NCBI GenBank assembly: GCA_900770325.1
Contig: CAAGKE010000102.1
Location: 1-14,327 of the forward strand
DNA length: 14,327 bases
Direction of reading: 5' to 3'
Origin: Lachnospiraceae bacterium
GTDB taxonomy: Bacteria; Bacillota; Clostridia; Lachnospirales; Lachnospiraceae
Below are positions 1 through 5,798 of this stretch, piece by piece. The position numbers and the translations under genes are program-made. The notes beneath the pieces are model-generated. The model saw only the letters and a list, made by a program, of their open reading frames with translations. It was not told the origin of the DNA and did not search any database. How positions within the stretch are numbered: the first letter of the stretch is position 1; the number at the start of each line of letters is the position of its first letter.

Positions 1-115
1 CTCCGGGCAGTTCCGGAAACCCTTCCATTACAATACGTGTGGGTTCTCCCATCGTATGAGAATCCACCGTCACAAATTTATGCTGATACTCCTGCATCTT
101 CGGTTCAAACTTCAT
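1..115 (-). CDS. Proline racemase family protein, N-terminal fragment (cut by window edge)
   Basis: The 38 visible residues begin MKFEPKMQEY and contain VDSHTMGEPTRIV around residues 17-29. This is the conserved N-terminal strand motif of the proline racemase / hydroxyproline epimerase / trans-3-hydroxyproline dehydratase family. Characterised members interconvert L- and D-proline or epimerise hydroxyproline with two catalytic cysteines, which lie outside this window, so substrate and activity cannot be settled. The ATG at 115 is preceded by AGGAG (125-121) with five bases of spacing. It follows the ABC importer genes on the same strand with a 120-base gap, so co-transcription is possible. 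With prdC-prdA at the other end of the window, a role in supplying D-proline to D-proline reductase (a PrdF-like job) is an attractive inference. A hydroxyproline-directed enzyme is an equally fair reading. Confidence 0.85.
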   Translation of the reverse strand, partial: MKFEPKMQEYQHKFVTVDSHTMGEPTRIVMEGFPELPG

Positions 116-145
116 TTTTTCTCCTATCCGCCTCTCCATTATTTT

Positions 146-201
146 GAGGCTCCCGCCAAACAGAAGCTTATCACAGCTTCCGCCCATAATGCAAGAGCCT
201 C
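146..201. repeat. Nested inverted repeat between ATPase gene and racemase-family gene
   Basis: The outer arms GAGGCTC (146-152) and GAGCCTC (195-201) pair perfectly over 7 bp. The inner arms GAAGCT (163-168) and AGCTTC (175-180) pair over 6 bp with a 6-base loop. On the minus strand the structure lies about 20 bases upstream of the racemase ribosome binding site and is not followed by a T run, so it does not look like a terminator. It could be an mRNA processing or stability element separating the transporter and enzyme parts of one transcript. Confidence 0.5.
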
Positions 202-235
202 TATGGAATAATTATGAAAATAGAAACTGGCACAA

Positions 236-982
236 TCATTTATTCAGTACCCGGGACAAAAACGCTTTTGTACGCTCTTCCTTCGGATTGGTAAAGATCT
301 CCTCCGGCGTCCCCTCTTCCACAATATATCCTTTATCCATAAAAATCACCCGATCCGCCACATCTCTGGCAAATCCCATCTCATGAGTAACCACCAGCAT
401 GGTCATTCCTTCCCGGGCCAGATCCTTCATAACAGATAATACTTCACCCACCAGTTCCGGATCCAGTGCGGAGGTGGGTTCATCAAACAGCAGCGCTTTC
501 GGTTCCATTGCCAGCGCTCTTGCGATTGCCACACGCTGCTGCTGTCCGCCGGACAGAGTGCGGGGATATACATCCGCTTTTTCTGCCAGCCCCACCTTTC
601 CCAGCAGCTCCATCGCTTTTTCCCTTGCCGCATCCTTTGTCTTACGTCGGGTCAGTACCGGAGCCAGCATCACATTCTGCAGTACTGTCTTCTGGGGAAA
701 AAGGTTAAAACGCTGAAATACCATTCCCACTTCCTCACGAAATCTGCGAATATCATACCCCTTATCCAGAATAAAATTTCCCCCGTAACGGATGGTACCG
801 CCAGAGGGCATCTCCAGCTGGTTCAGGCACCGCAGAAAAGTACTTTTCCCTGAGCCGGAAGGCCCGATGATTACTACGACCTCACCCTCCATCACATTCA
901 TGGAAATATCCTTTAATACTTCCAGATCCCCGAAGCTTTTGGAAAGCTGGTGAATCTGCAGCATAACCTTATTTGATTTCAT
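236..982 (-). CDS. Polar amino acid ABC transporter, ATP-binding subunit (GlnQ/HisP type)
   Basis: This 248-residue cytoplasmic ATPase powers import of a polar amino acid. It has a complete ABC domain: Walker A GPSGSGKS (residues 40-47), Q-loop Q90 in MVFQRFNLFP, signature LSGGQQQR (143-150), Walker B ALLFDEPT (163-170) with D-loop SALD, and switch histidine H200 in VVTHEMGFA. The FNLFP and THEMGFAR patterns and the length near 240-250 residues are typical of the GlnQ/HisP/ArtP amino-acid class rather than sugar or peptide ABC ATPases. The ATG at 982 has a purine-rich GGAGAGGAG region upstream; an in-frame ATG at 964 is a less likely alternative. It lies 36 bases after the permease gene on the same strand. 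Proline or a related amino acid is a possible substrate, inferred only from the neighbouring racemase and prd genes. Confidence 0.95.
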   Translation of the reverse strand: MKSNKVMLQIHQLSKSFGDLEVLKDISMNVMEGEVVVIIGPSGSGKSTFLRCLNQLEMPSGGTIRYGGNFILDKGYDIRRFREEVGMVFQRFNLFPQKTVLQNVMLAPVLTRRKTKDAAREKAMELLGKVGLAEKADVYPRTLSGGQQQRVAIARALAMEPKALLFDEPTSALDPELVGEVLSVMKDLAREGMTMLVVTHEMGFARDVADRVIFMDKGYIVEEGTPEEIFTNPKEERTKAFLSRVLNK

Positions 983-1018
983 AATTACCGCTCCTCTCCT
1001 TTTTGTCCGTCTTTCATC

Positions 1019-1666
1019 TTAATTTGCCATTTTCCGTTCGATCCACTTCTGGGCAAGAATCAGAATGGAGATTAACACCAGATAAAAAACAGCACCTGTA
1101 GTATATGCCTGAATGGTCTTAAAAGACAGAGCAGCATAATTTTGTATCTGTTTTGTTATTTCATTTACGACAATAACCGACAGCATTGCCGTATCCTTTA
1201 CAGAAATGATAAACTGATTGAACAGTCCGGGCAGCATGGTTCGGAATGCCGGAGGCACAATAATATGGAACAGTGTCTGTATATTGGACAGCCCAAGAGC
1301 CAGTCCCGCTTCCCTCTGTCCCGGATCGATCCCTGCCAGTGCGCCCCGCACCAGTTCTGAGATAAACGCTCCTGAATTTAATGTGATCGTAATAACACCT
1401 GCTGTCTCAGAGGATAACCGGACTCCGGTCAGCTTCGGTATAACATAGTAGATCCACATGGCCAGAACCATCAGCGGAATACCCCTGACGATCCAGATGT
1501 ATACATTGGCAATTCCCTTTGCCACCTTATTTTTGGACTGCAGCGCAAAGCCTGCCAGAGCCCCTATGATGAACCCGAACAAAATGCCCAGGACTGCAAT
1601 GATCATGGTCCATTTGAGACCTTTGAATAACATTGGCAGTAATACTTCCAGAAAATCAAGCTTCAT
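1019..1666 (-). CDS. Polar amino acid ABC transporter, permease (HisM/GlnP type)
   Basis: This 215-residue integral membrane protein belongs to the His/Glu/Gln/Arg/opine permease family. Hydrophobic segments lie near residues 20-42, 57-77, 88-108, 150-170 and 188-206, the usual five-helix pattern. The conserved RGIP (61-64) and the cytoplasmic ATPase-docking EAA loop around EAGLALG (119-125), ending in PPAFRTMLP, are present. The start is placed at the ATG at 1666 because GGGGA (1677-1673) lies six bases before it; the upstream in-frame ATG at 1672 touches that ribosome binding site and is poorly placed. A single permease gene is present, so the channel is probably a homodimer. The gene sits between the binding-protein and ATPase genes of one transport unit. 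The specificity cannot be read from the sequence. Confidence 0.94.
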   Translation of the reverse strand: MKLDFLEVLLPMLFKGLKWTMIIAVLGILFGFIIGALAGFALQSKNKVAKGIANVYIWIVRGIPLMVLAMWIYYVIPKLTGVRLSSETAGVITITLNSGAFISELVRGALAGIDPGQREAGLALGLSNIQTLFHIIVPPAFRTMLPGLFNQFIISVKDTAMLSVIVVNEITKQIQNYAALSFKTIQAYTTGAVFYLVLISILILAQKWIERKMAN

Positions 1667-1744
1667 AATCATTCCCCAATTTCTATCTGTTTATTTCACA
1701 GCCATCCCGATACAGAAGGGCTGCGATACAAAAAATTTTTCATA

Positions 1745-1779
1745 ATTCCATCTTTTATTCCATCTTTATTCCATTTATC
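1745..1779. repeat. Three tandem ATTCCATCTTT-like units
   Basis: The units are ATTCCATCTTTT (1745-1756), ATTCCATCTTT (1757-1767) and the degenerate ATTCCATTTATC (1768-1779). They recur every 11-12 bases, about one helical turn, in the 244-base spacer between the binding-protein and permease genes. They could be phased protein-binding sites or replication slippage. No function can be assigned. Confidence 0.5.
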
Positions 1780-1808
1780 AGACTGTCAGTCAGCATAAGA
1801 AGTCTTGT

Positions 1809-1866
1809 TCACGCTGCTTACAGGAACACAAAAGGAGCCGCGCAGTACAGCCCCGGGAAATCCCCA
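1809..1866. repeat. Dispersed palindromic repeat, degenerate copy
   Basis: TGTTCAC...GAACACAAAA near 1809-1834 resembles TGTTCACAGTAACACAAAA at 3751-3769, and CCCCGGGAAATCC (1853-1865) resembles CCCCGGGAATCC in the prdC-prdA spacer (14197-14208). The TGTTC/GAACA arms can form a short hairpin. The rest of the spacer from 1667 to 1910 shows no gene. This copy is diverged, so assignment to the same repeat family is tentative. Confidence 0.35.
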
Positions 1867-1910
1867 TTGCCATATTGCGGCAGCCCCTTTGCCCTTTTTC
1901 CGGTTATTTC

Positions 1911-2750
1911 TTATTCACACCACTTTGCCATCAGCTCATCCATGGTACCGTCAGCCGTCAGCTCATCAATGGCAGCATCAAAGATTTCCACAATGCCTTC
2001 ATTTGCTTCGGTGCAGTCAAAAGAGATTGCAATGGCATAGGGAGCCTGGCCCTGATTGAACTGGTCACCCACTACAGCAAGTTTGGTGCTTTCTGCAGTA
2101 TTAATATAGAAAGCTGCGCCAGGTCCATCCTGGATAACAGCATCTACCATGCCCTGTTCCAGAGATTCATAAGCAGTGGTAATCGTATCGTGCACTTCAA
2201 TATTGGTAATACCATTGTTCTGGCAGTACAGATGAGAAGCCGTTCCCTTTTCTACTGCCACCAGATAATCATTGCTCTTAAGAGCTTCCACATCCGTGAT
2301 CTCTGCCGGGCTGGTCTCAGTATTTACCATTACCACCTGACCGGAGTCACAGTAAGTCTTGGAGAAGTTCATCACTTCTTTTCTCTCATCGGTAGCGCAA
2401 AGAGCAGCCATACCGAAATCAAGATTTCCTTCTGCCAGAGAAGTAGTCAGTGCGGAATAATCCATAGCCTGGATCTCACCATCCAGCTCAAATCCCAGCA
2501 AATCCTGCAATGCAGTTAAAAAGTCCAGATCAAAACCGATCAGTGTAGCTCCGTCTTCATCATAATAAGTAAACGGTCCGAATAACCCGGAGGTACCGAA
2601 TTTCAGGCTGACACCCTCTAACGCACCTGCTACAGACTCAGCCGCTCCGCCTTCTGCGGCAGCCTCCGTCTCATCAGCCAGAACAGTCATACCCATCAGT
2701 GATGCTGCCATTGCAGCGGACAATAAAACAGATACCAACTTCTTTTTCAT
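1911..2750 (-). CDS. Polar amino acid ABC transporter, substrate-binding protein
   Basis: This 279-residue exported binding protein (SBP family 3) captures the amino acid for the downstream permease and ATPase. The first 25 residues form a signal peptide with a lysine-rich start (MKKK), a hydrophobic core, and a likely signal peptidase I site at VLA/DE. An acidic Ala/Gly-rich linker follows, then the family 3 fold, with FGTSGLFGPFTYYDEDG near the start, a GFDLDFLTAL segment and GNLDFGMAALCATDERKEVMNFSKTY in the first lobe. No lipobox cysteine is visible in the N-terminal region, which is unusual for a binding protein of a single-membrane Firmicute. The ATG at 2750 has an AAGGAGG site 9-10 bases upstream. 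It is the first gene of the importer unit and follows a long structured leader. Confidence 0.94.
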   Translation of the reverse strand: MKKKLVSVLLSAAMAASLMGMTVLADETEAAAEGGAAESVAGALEGVSLKFGTSGLFGPFTYYDEDGATLIGFDLDFLTALQDLLGFELDGEIQAMDYSALTTSLAEGNLDFGMAALCATDERKEVMNFSKTYCDSGQVVMVNTETSPAEITDVEALKSNDYLVAVEKGTASHLYCQNNGITNIEVHDTITTAYESLEQGMVDAVIQDGPGAAFYINTAESTKLAVVGDQFNQGQAPYAIAISFDCTEANEGIVEIFDAAIDELTADGTMDELMAKWCE

Positions 2751-2792
2751 AATAGTTTCCTCCTTCTTCGGCTGTCGCCAACCGGTTATTTG

Positions 2793-2920
2793 CAGCGCAT
2801 TCTGCCCGGTTTAAAGGTTCAAAAAAGGCATTTTACTAAAAAGTAAAACGCCTTCGTTTTTATCACCTTTATTCTGTTCGCTGCCGGGCCGTATTCTTTT
2901 GTCCCTGCGCTGTTTATGGT
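2793..2920 (-). promoter_or_regulatory. Structured 5' leader RNA of the amino acid importer (candidate cis-regulatory element)
   Basis: Transcripts from the promoter at 2953-2925 should start near 2920-2917. The first bases include CAGCGCA (2912-2906), which pairs perfectly with TGCGCTG (2799-2793). Inside that, GCCCGG (2889-2884) pairs perfectly with CCGGGC (2809-2804). These nested stems enclose the terminator-like hairpin at 2853-2826. A short alternative hairpin AAAACG/CGTTTT with a 4-base loop (2860-2845) overlaps the 5' arm of that hairpin. This arrangement, beginning at the predicted RNA 5' end and ending upstream of the ribosome binding site, looks like a leader control element. I do not recognise it as a named riboswitch or T-box. 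The ligand, if there is one, is unknown. Confidence 0.5.
2820..2860 (-). terminator. Intrinsic terminator-like hairpin inside the importer leader
   Basis: AGGCATTTTACT (2826-2837) and AGTAAAACGCCT (2842-2853) form a 12-bp stem with one non-Watson-Crick position and a 4-base loop. On the minus strand it is followed directly by a run of six Ts (2826-2821); on the plus strand TCGTTTTT follows, so it may work in both directions. Because a promoter lies between it and the TetR gene, it could act as an attenuator of the importer operon as well as ending TetR read-through. Confidence 0.7.
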
Positions 2921-2924
2921 GGAG

Positions 2925-2953
2925 ACTATACCACCCGGTTTCGGATTTGTCCA
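2925..2953 (-). promoter_or_regulatory. Sigma-70-type promoter for the amino acid importer
   Basis: On the minus strand, TGGACA (2953-2948) and TATAGT (2930-2925) are separated by 17 bases and each matches the consensus at five of six positions. The -10 is extended by TGG directly upstream. The predicted start near 2920-2917 gives a leader of about 170 bases before the binding-protein ATG. It lies in the 256-base gap downstream of the TetR stop codon. Confidence 0.65.
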
Positions 2954-3006
2954 GCCATATTTGAGGATTGTTTGGATTATAATTCATTTCTCCCGGTTCG
3001 CTTTAT

Positions 3007-3606
3007 TTATTTAAGTTTTTCCGGGGCTTTCATTGGCCCCACAAAAAAGGACAGAATATCCATCCCATAGGATGCCAGAGAATAGCTTCCTTCGCAGATA
3101 CACCAGTCGTAAAGCACTGCCCTCTCCTGCAGCGCATAAAATTTCGCCAGTTCTGCCAGAGACTTATCCTGAATGATCTGTCCCCGTTCCTGCCCTTCTT
3201 TCAAAATCGTATTCAGCACCTTATAGTAGACCCGATTCTGATCCAGCAGATACTTTTTTCCCCGCTTCACCACCTGGGTGGAATATACCAGGGATAAGAT
3301 ATCCACCGGGACCCGCTCCTCAATATAACGGAACAGATACCTGGACAGATACAGAAGCTTCTCATAACTGTTCATCTCCGGATCCAGCTGCTGCATCGCC
3401 GCCTCATACTGGGAATCCAGAAGAAAGGACAAAGAGGTGAGCAGATCATCCTTTGCATGAAAATAATGATAAAAGCCGCCCTTCGACACACCACATGCCT
3501 GTATGATCTCATCTACCGTCGTGTTATCATAGCCCTTTTCATAAAACAGCTCCCAGGCCGCCTCTATAATCCGTTCCTTTGTATTTCCATTTTTCGTCTG
3601 CGCCAT
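3007..3606 (-). CDS. TetR/AcrR family transcriptional regulator
   Basis: This 199-residue protein is of usual TetR-family length. An N-terminal DNA-binding domain spans about residues 8-56: KERIIEAAWELFYEKGYDNTTVDEI, then the recognition-helix segment ACGVSKGGFYHYF, then KDDLL. The remaining helical C-terminal part would hold the ligand pocket and dimer interface and shows no specificity-defining motif. It is transcribed divergently from the peptide importer operon, with 365 bases between the two start codons, so it may control that operon, itself, or both. A palindrome overlapping its own -10 region suggests autoregulation. The start at 3606 is supported by GGGGAG a few bases upstream. The effector could be a peptide, an amino acid or something unrelated. 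Confidence 0.93.
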   Translation of the reverse strand: MAQTKNGNTKERIIEAAWELFYEKGYDNTTVDEIIQACGVSKGGFYHYFHAKDDLLTSLSFLLDSQYEAAMQQLDPEMNSYEKLLYLSRYLFRYIEERVPVDILSLVYSTQVVKRGKKYLLDQNRVYYKVLNTILKEGQERGQIIQDKSLAELAKFYALQERAVLYDWCICEGSYSLASYGMDILSFFVGPMKAPEKLK

Positions 3607-3663
3607 ATCCGCTCCCCGATTTCGGGATTCCTCCTCCCGTCTCTGTTTAAACTCATAGTATTT

Positions 3664-3681
3664 ATTATCATACCCGATAAT
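3664..3681. promoter_or_regulatory. Candidate TetR operator (ATTATC-N6-GATAAT)
   Basis: ATTATC (3664-3669) and GATAAT (3676-3681) are perfect inverted 6-bp arms separated by 6 bases, a size usual for TetR-family operators. The palindrome covers the predicted -10 hexamer of the TetR gene (3672-3667), the classic position for autorepression. No second clear copy is visible near the opp promoter. Confidence 0.4.
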
Positions 3682-3695
3682 TCACTTCCCCGCAA
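3667..3695 (-). promoter_or_regulatory. Candidate promoter of the TetR regulator gene
   Basis: On the minus strand TTGCGG (3695-3690) lies 17 bases from TATGAT (3672-3667). The -10 matches consensus at five of six positions and the -35 is weak. The predicted start lies about 55 bases upstream of the regulator ATG. Confidence 0.4.
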
Positions 3696-3748
3696 GGGGC
3701 GCAGGGATGGTTTTCTCCTGCCCGCCGGCAAAAACGATTATTGCTCAC

Positions 3749-3766
3749 GTTGTTCACAGTAACACA
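3749..3766. repeat. Dispersed 18-base repeat, copy shared with the prdC-prdA spacer
   Basis: The reverse complement of this segment, TGTGTTACTGTGAACAAC, occurs without mismatch at 14147-14164, over 10 kb away and in opposite orientation. Shorter GTTACTG/CAGTAAC cores also occur at 3912, 7764 and 11006, all in non-coding DNA. This looks like a short interspersed palindromic repeat of the host genome. Confidence 0.5.
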
Positions 3767-3819
3767 AAAATTACTGTACCGGCAGCACAAAGCATTTTGT
3801 TCAGATTGCACAACTGCAA

Positions 3820-3847
3820 TTGACAAATTCTAAGAAAAGTTTATACT
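3820..3847 (+). promoter_or_regulatory. Strong sigma-70-type promoter of the opp operon
   Basis: A perfect TTGACA (3820-3825) and TATACT (3842-3847, five of six) are separated by 16 bases. Transcription would start near 3854, giving a leader of about 118 bases before oppB. No other site in the 365-base divergent region matches as well on the plus strand. Confidence 0.75.
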
Positions 3848-3855
3848 GAATACTA

Positions 3856-3887
3856 TACAAAATAAAGTTTTATCTGCCTATTTTGTA
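3856..3887. promoter_or_regulatory. Perfect 9-bp inverted repeat at the opp transcription start (operator or leader hairpin)
   Basis: TACAAAATA (3856-3864) and TATTTTGTA (3879-3887) are perfectly inverted across a 14-base spacer. The element starts two or three bases after the predicted +1 of the opp promoter. Bound protein here would block transcription; in RNA it would form an AU-rich hairpin at the 5' end. The TetR regulator next door is a candidate binder, although its own upstream palindrome has a different sequence. Confidence 0.45.
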
Positions 3888-3971
3888 ATAAACATTACTA
3901 TTCACAGAATCAGTAACGAATATACAGGGTAACTGTTCCATATTGTTACGAAATCAGTTTTGGGGGAAGAG

Positions 3972-4937
3972 ATGAAAAGATACGTATGTAAAAGAGTGCT
4001 TCTGGCACTGATCACAGTGTCTGTGGCACTGGTAATTAATTTTGCGCTGATCCATCTGGCACCGGGTGATCCTACAAAGGTTCTGGCCGGCAGCGGACAT
4101 CCGTCACCGGAAATGGAAGCAGCGCTCACAGTAAAATACGGGCTGGATAAACCGCTTTATGTTCAGTTTTTCAGCTATGTAAAAAATCTTCTGCATGGAG
4201 ATCTGGGCAACTCCTATGTGTATAACCAGCCCATTACCAAACTGATCGCAGAACGTTTCGGGCCCTCCTCTCTGCTGGCCCTGACCAGTGCGCTTCTGGC
4301 TGCCGTCCTGGGAACATTGCTGGGGCTGGTCACCTCCACCAGGCAGGACAGCATCCTTGACCGCGTAATCAATGGAATTTCCTATTTCTTTTATTCCATG
4401 CCATCCTTCTGGCTGGGAATGATGGCGATTCTGATTTTTTCCACTACTTTAAGAACGCTCCCCACATCCGGAATGATAAGTATGCGGGCCTCTTATACGG
4501 GAATGGCCTATGTGCTGGATGTGATGAAGCATATGATCCTGCCGGTGGGAACTCTGACTGTCATTCAGATTCCGGTCTATCTGCGTATCTTCCGTACCTC
4601 GGTCTCCCAGACCATGACGGAGGATTTCATCACCACCTTCCGGGCTGTGGGAATGGATGAGAAAAAAATTTTCCGCCGTTATGTATTTAAAAACAGTATT
4701 CTGCCCACGATCACCGTATTTGGTATCAATCTGGCCTACACAGTTATGGGATCCGCTCTGATCGAGGTGGTATTCGCCTGGCCGGGCATTGGACGTATGA
4801 TGCTGGATGCCATCGGTAAAAGAGATTATCCTCTTCTGATGGGGATCTATCTGGTGCTGTCCATCTCCGTCGCCCTGGTAACGATGATAACTGATCTGGT
4901 CTATGCGGCAGTAGATCCCAGAATCCGATACAAATAA
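3972..4937 (+). CDS. oppB: Oligopeptide/dipeptide ABC transporter permease (OppB/DppB type)
   Basis: This 321-residue membrane permease forms half of the channel for peptide uptake. An N-terminal helix (residues 8-28) runs into HLAPGDP (28-34), the hallmark of OppB/DppB/NikB. The external region has YGLDKPLYVQF and HGDLGNSY, and the ATPase-docking loop is FRAVGMDEKKIFRRYVFKN (213-231). IEVVFAWPGIG and the C-terminal VDPRIRYK are also typical. I place the start at the ATG at 3972, preceded by GGGGGAAGAG, rather than the in-frame TTG at 3960. It is the first gene of a five-gene importer operon read from the promoter at 3820. The substrate could be dipeptides, oligopeptides or nickel-type ligands by family; the adjacent carboxypeptidase favours peptides. 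Confidence 0.94.
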   Translation: MKRYVCKRVLLALITVSVALVINFALIHLAPGDPTKVLAGSGHPSPEMEAALTVKYGLDKPLYVQFFSYVKNLLHGDLGNSYVYNQPITKLIAERFGPSSLLALTSALLAAVLGTLLGLVTSTRQDSILDRVINGISYFFYSMPSFWLGMMAILIFSTTLRTLPTSGMISMRASYTGMAYVLDVMKHMILPVGTLTVIQIPVYLRIFRTSVSQTMTEDFITTFRAVGMDEKKIFRRYVFKNSILPTITVFGINLAYTVMGSALIEVVFAWPGIGRMMLDAIGKRDYPLLMGIYLVLSISVALVTMITDLVYAAVDPRIRYK

Positions 4938-4959
4938 GCCAACGGCAGGAGGAAAAGAA

Positions 4960-5796
4960 ATGTCCGTCATAAAAAAATATTATAAGTCCATAGAAGGCAA
5001 CCGGGCACTGAAGCTTGGACTGTTCCTTTTAGCTATTATGATTCTGATTGCCCTGTTCGCGCCTTTTCTTGAGACCTGCGGGCCGAAAGAACTGAGTGAC
5101 GATGTATTGTCAGCTCCCTGCCGGGAACACTGGCTGGGTACCGATGACCTGGGGCGGGATGTCTACAGTATGCTGATCGAGGGTTCCCGGGTATCTCTCA
5201 GTGTAGGAATTATTGCTGCCTTGATCACCGGAGTGATCGGTGTGATCTTCGGTGCAATAGCCGGATATTTCGGCGGCCTGGCAGATAAAATCATGAACGA
5301 GATCATCAACATTTTTATGATGCTCCCTTCTTTTTTCCTTGTGCTGATCATTGTGGCACTGTTTGGCAGCAGTATGCTGAATGTAATGATCGTAATCGGA
5401 CTCACAAGCTGGCCCTCCAATGCCCGTCTGATGCGGGCCCAGGCCATGTCCCTGCGGGAACGGACCTTTGTCCGGAGCGCAGAAGCCATTGGAGAAAGCC
5501 GCTTCTCTATTATTTTCCGATATATTGTTCCTAATGGGATTTTTCCGGTGATCGCCAATACCACCATGAACATCGGCGGTGCCATCCTCACAGAAGCTTC
5601 CCTGTCCTTTCTTGGTCTGGGAGATCCCAACGTGGTAAGCTGGGGACAGATGATCAACCAGGGGCGGGGATACATTCTGAATGGCTGGTGGGTCGCTGCA
5701 TTCGCGGGACTGGCAATTCTTCTGATCGTCCTGATCTTTTATCTGATCGGTGACGGCATCACTGCCCAGATGAATCCCAAGACAAGGAGGAGATAG
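4960..5796 (+). CDS. oppC: Oligopeptide/dipeptide ABC transporter permease (OppC/DppC type)
   Basis: This 278-residue permease pairs with OppB. A cytoplasmic N-terminus and first helix (about residues 18-36) lead into the extracytoplasmic HWLGTDDLGRDV motif (57-68), diagnostic of OppC/DppC/NikC. The core transmembrane bundle follows, with an EAA docking loop at RSAEAIGESRFSIIFRYIVPN and the family-typical SLSFLGLGDPN downstream. It starts with an ATG 22 bases after oppB, with AGGAGG at 4947-4952. The oppD start lies only two bases after its stop, and the oppD ribosome binding site is inside its last codons, so translational coupling is likely. The length is usual for the family and nothing is missing. 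Confidence 0.94.
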   Translation: MSVIKKYYKSIEGNRALKLGLFLLAIMILIALFAPFLETCGPKELSDDVLSAPCREHWLGTDDLGRDVYSMLIEGSRVSLSVGIIAALITGVIGVIFGAIAGYFGGLADKIMNEIINIFMMLPSFFLVLIIVALFGSSMLNVMIVIGLTSWPSNARLMRAQAMSLRERTFVRSAEAIGESRFSIIFRYIVPNGIFPVIANTTMNIGGAILTEASLSFLGLGDPNVVSWGQMINQGRGYILNGWWVAAFAGLAILLIVLIFYLIGDGITAQMNPKTRRR

Positions 5797-5798
5797 CC

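Noticed and set aside
3960..3971. In-frame TTG start for oppB at 3960
   Set aside because: The ATG at 3972 has GGGGGAAGAG at the right distance; the TTG overlaps that site and has no ribosome binding site of its own.
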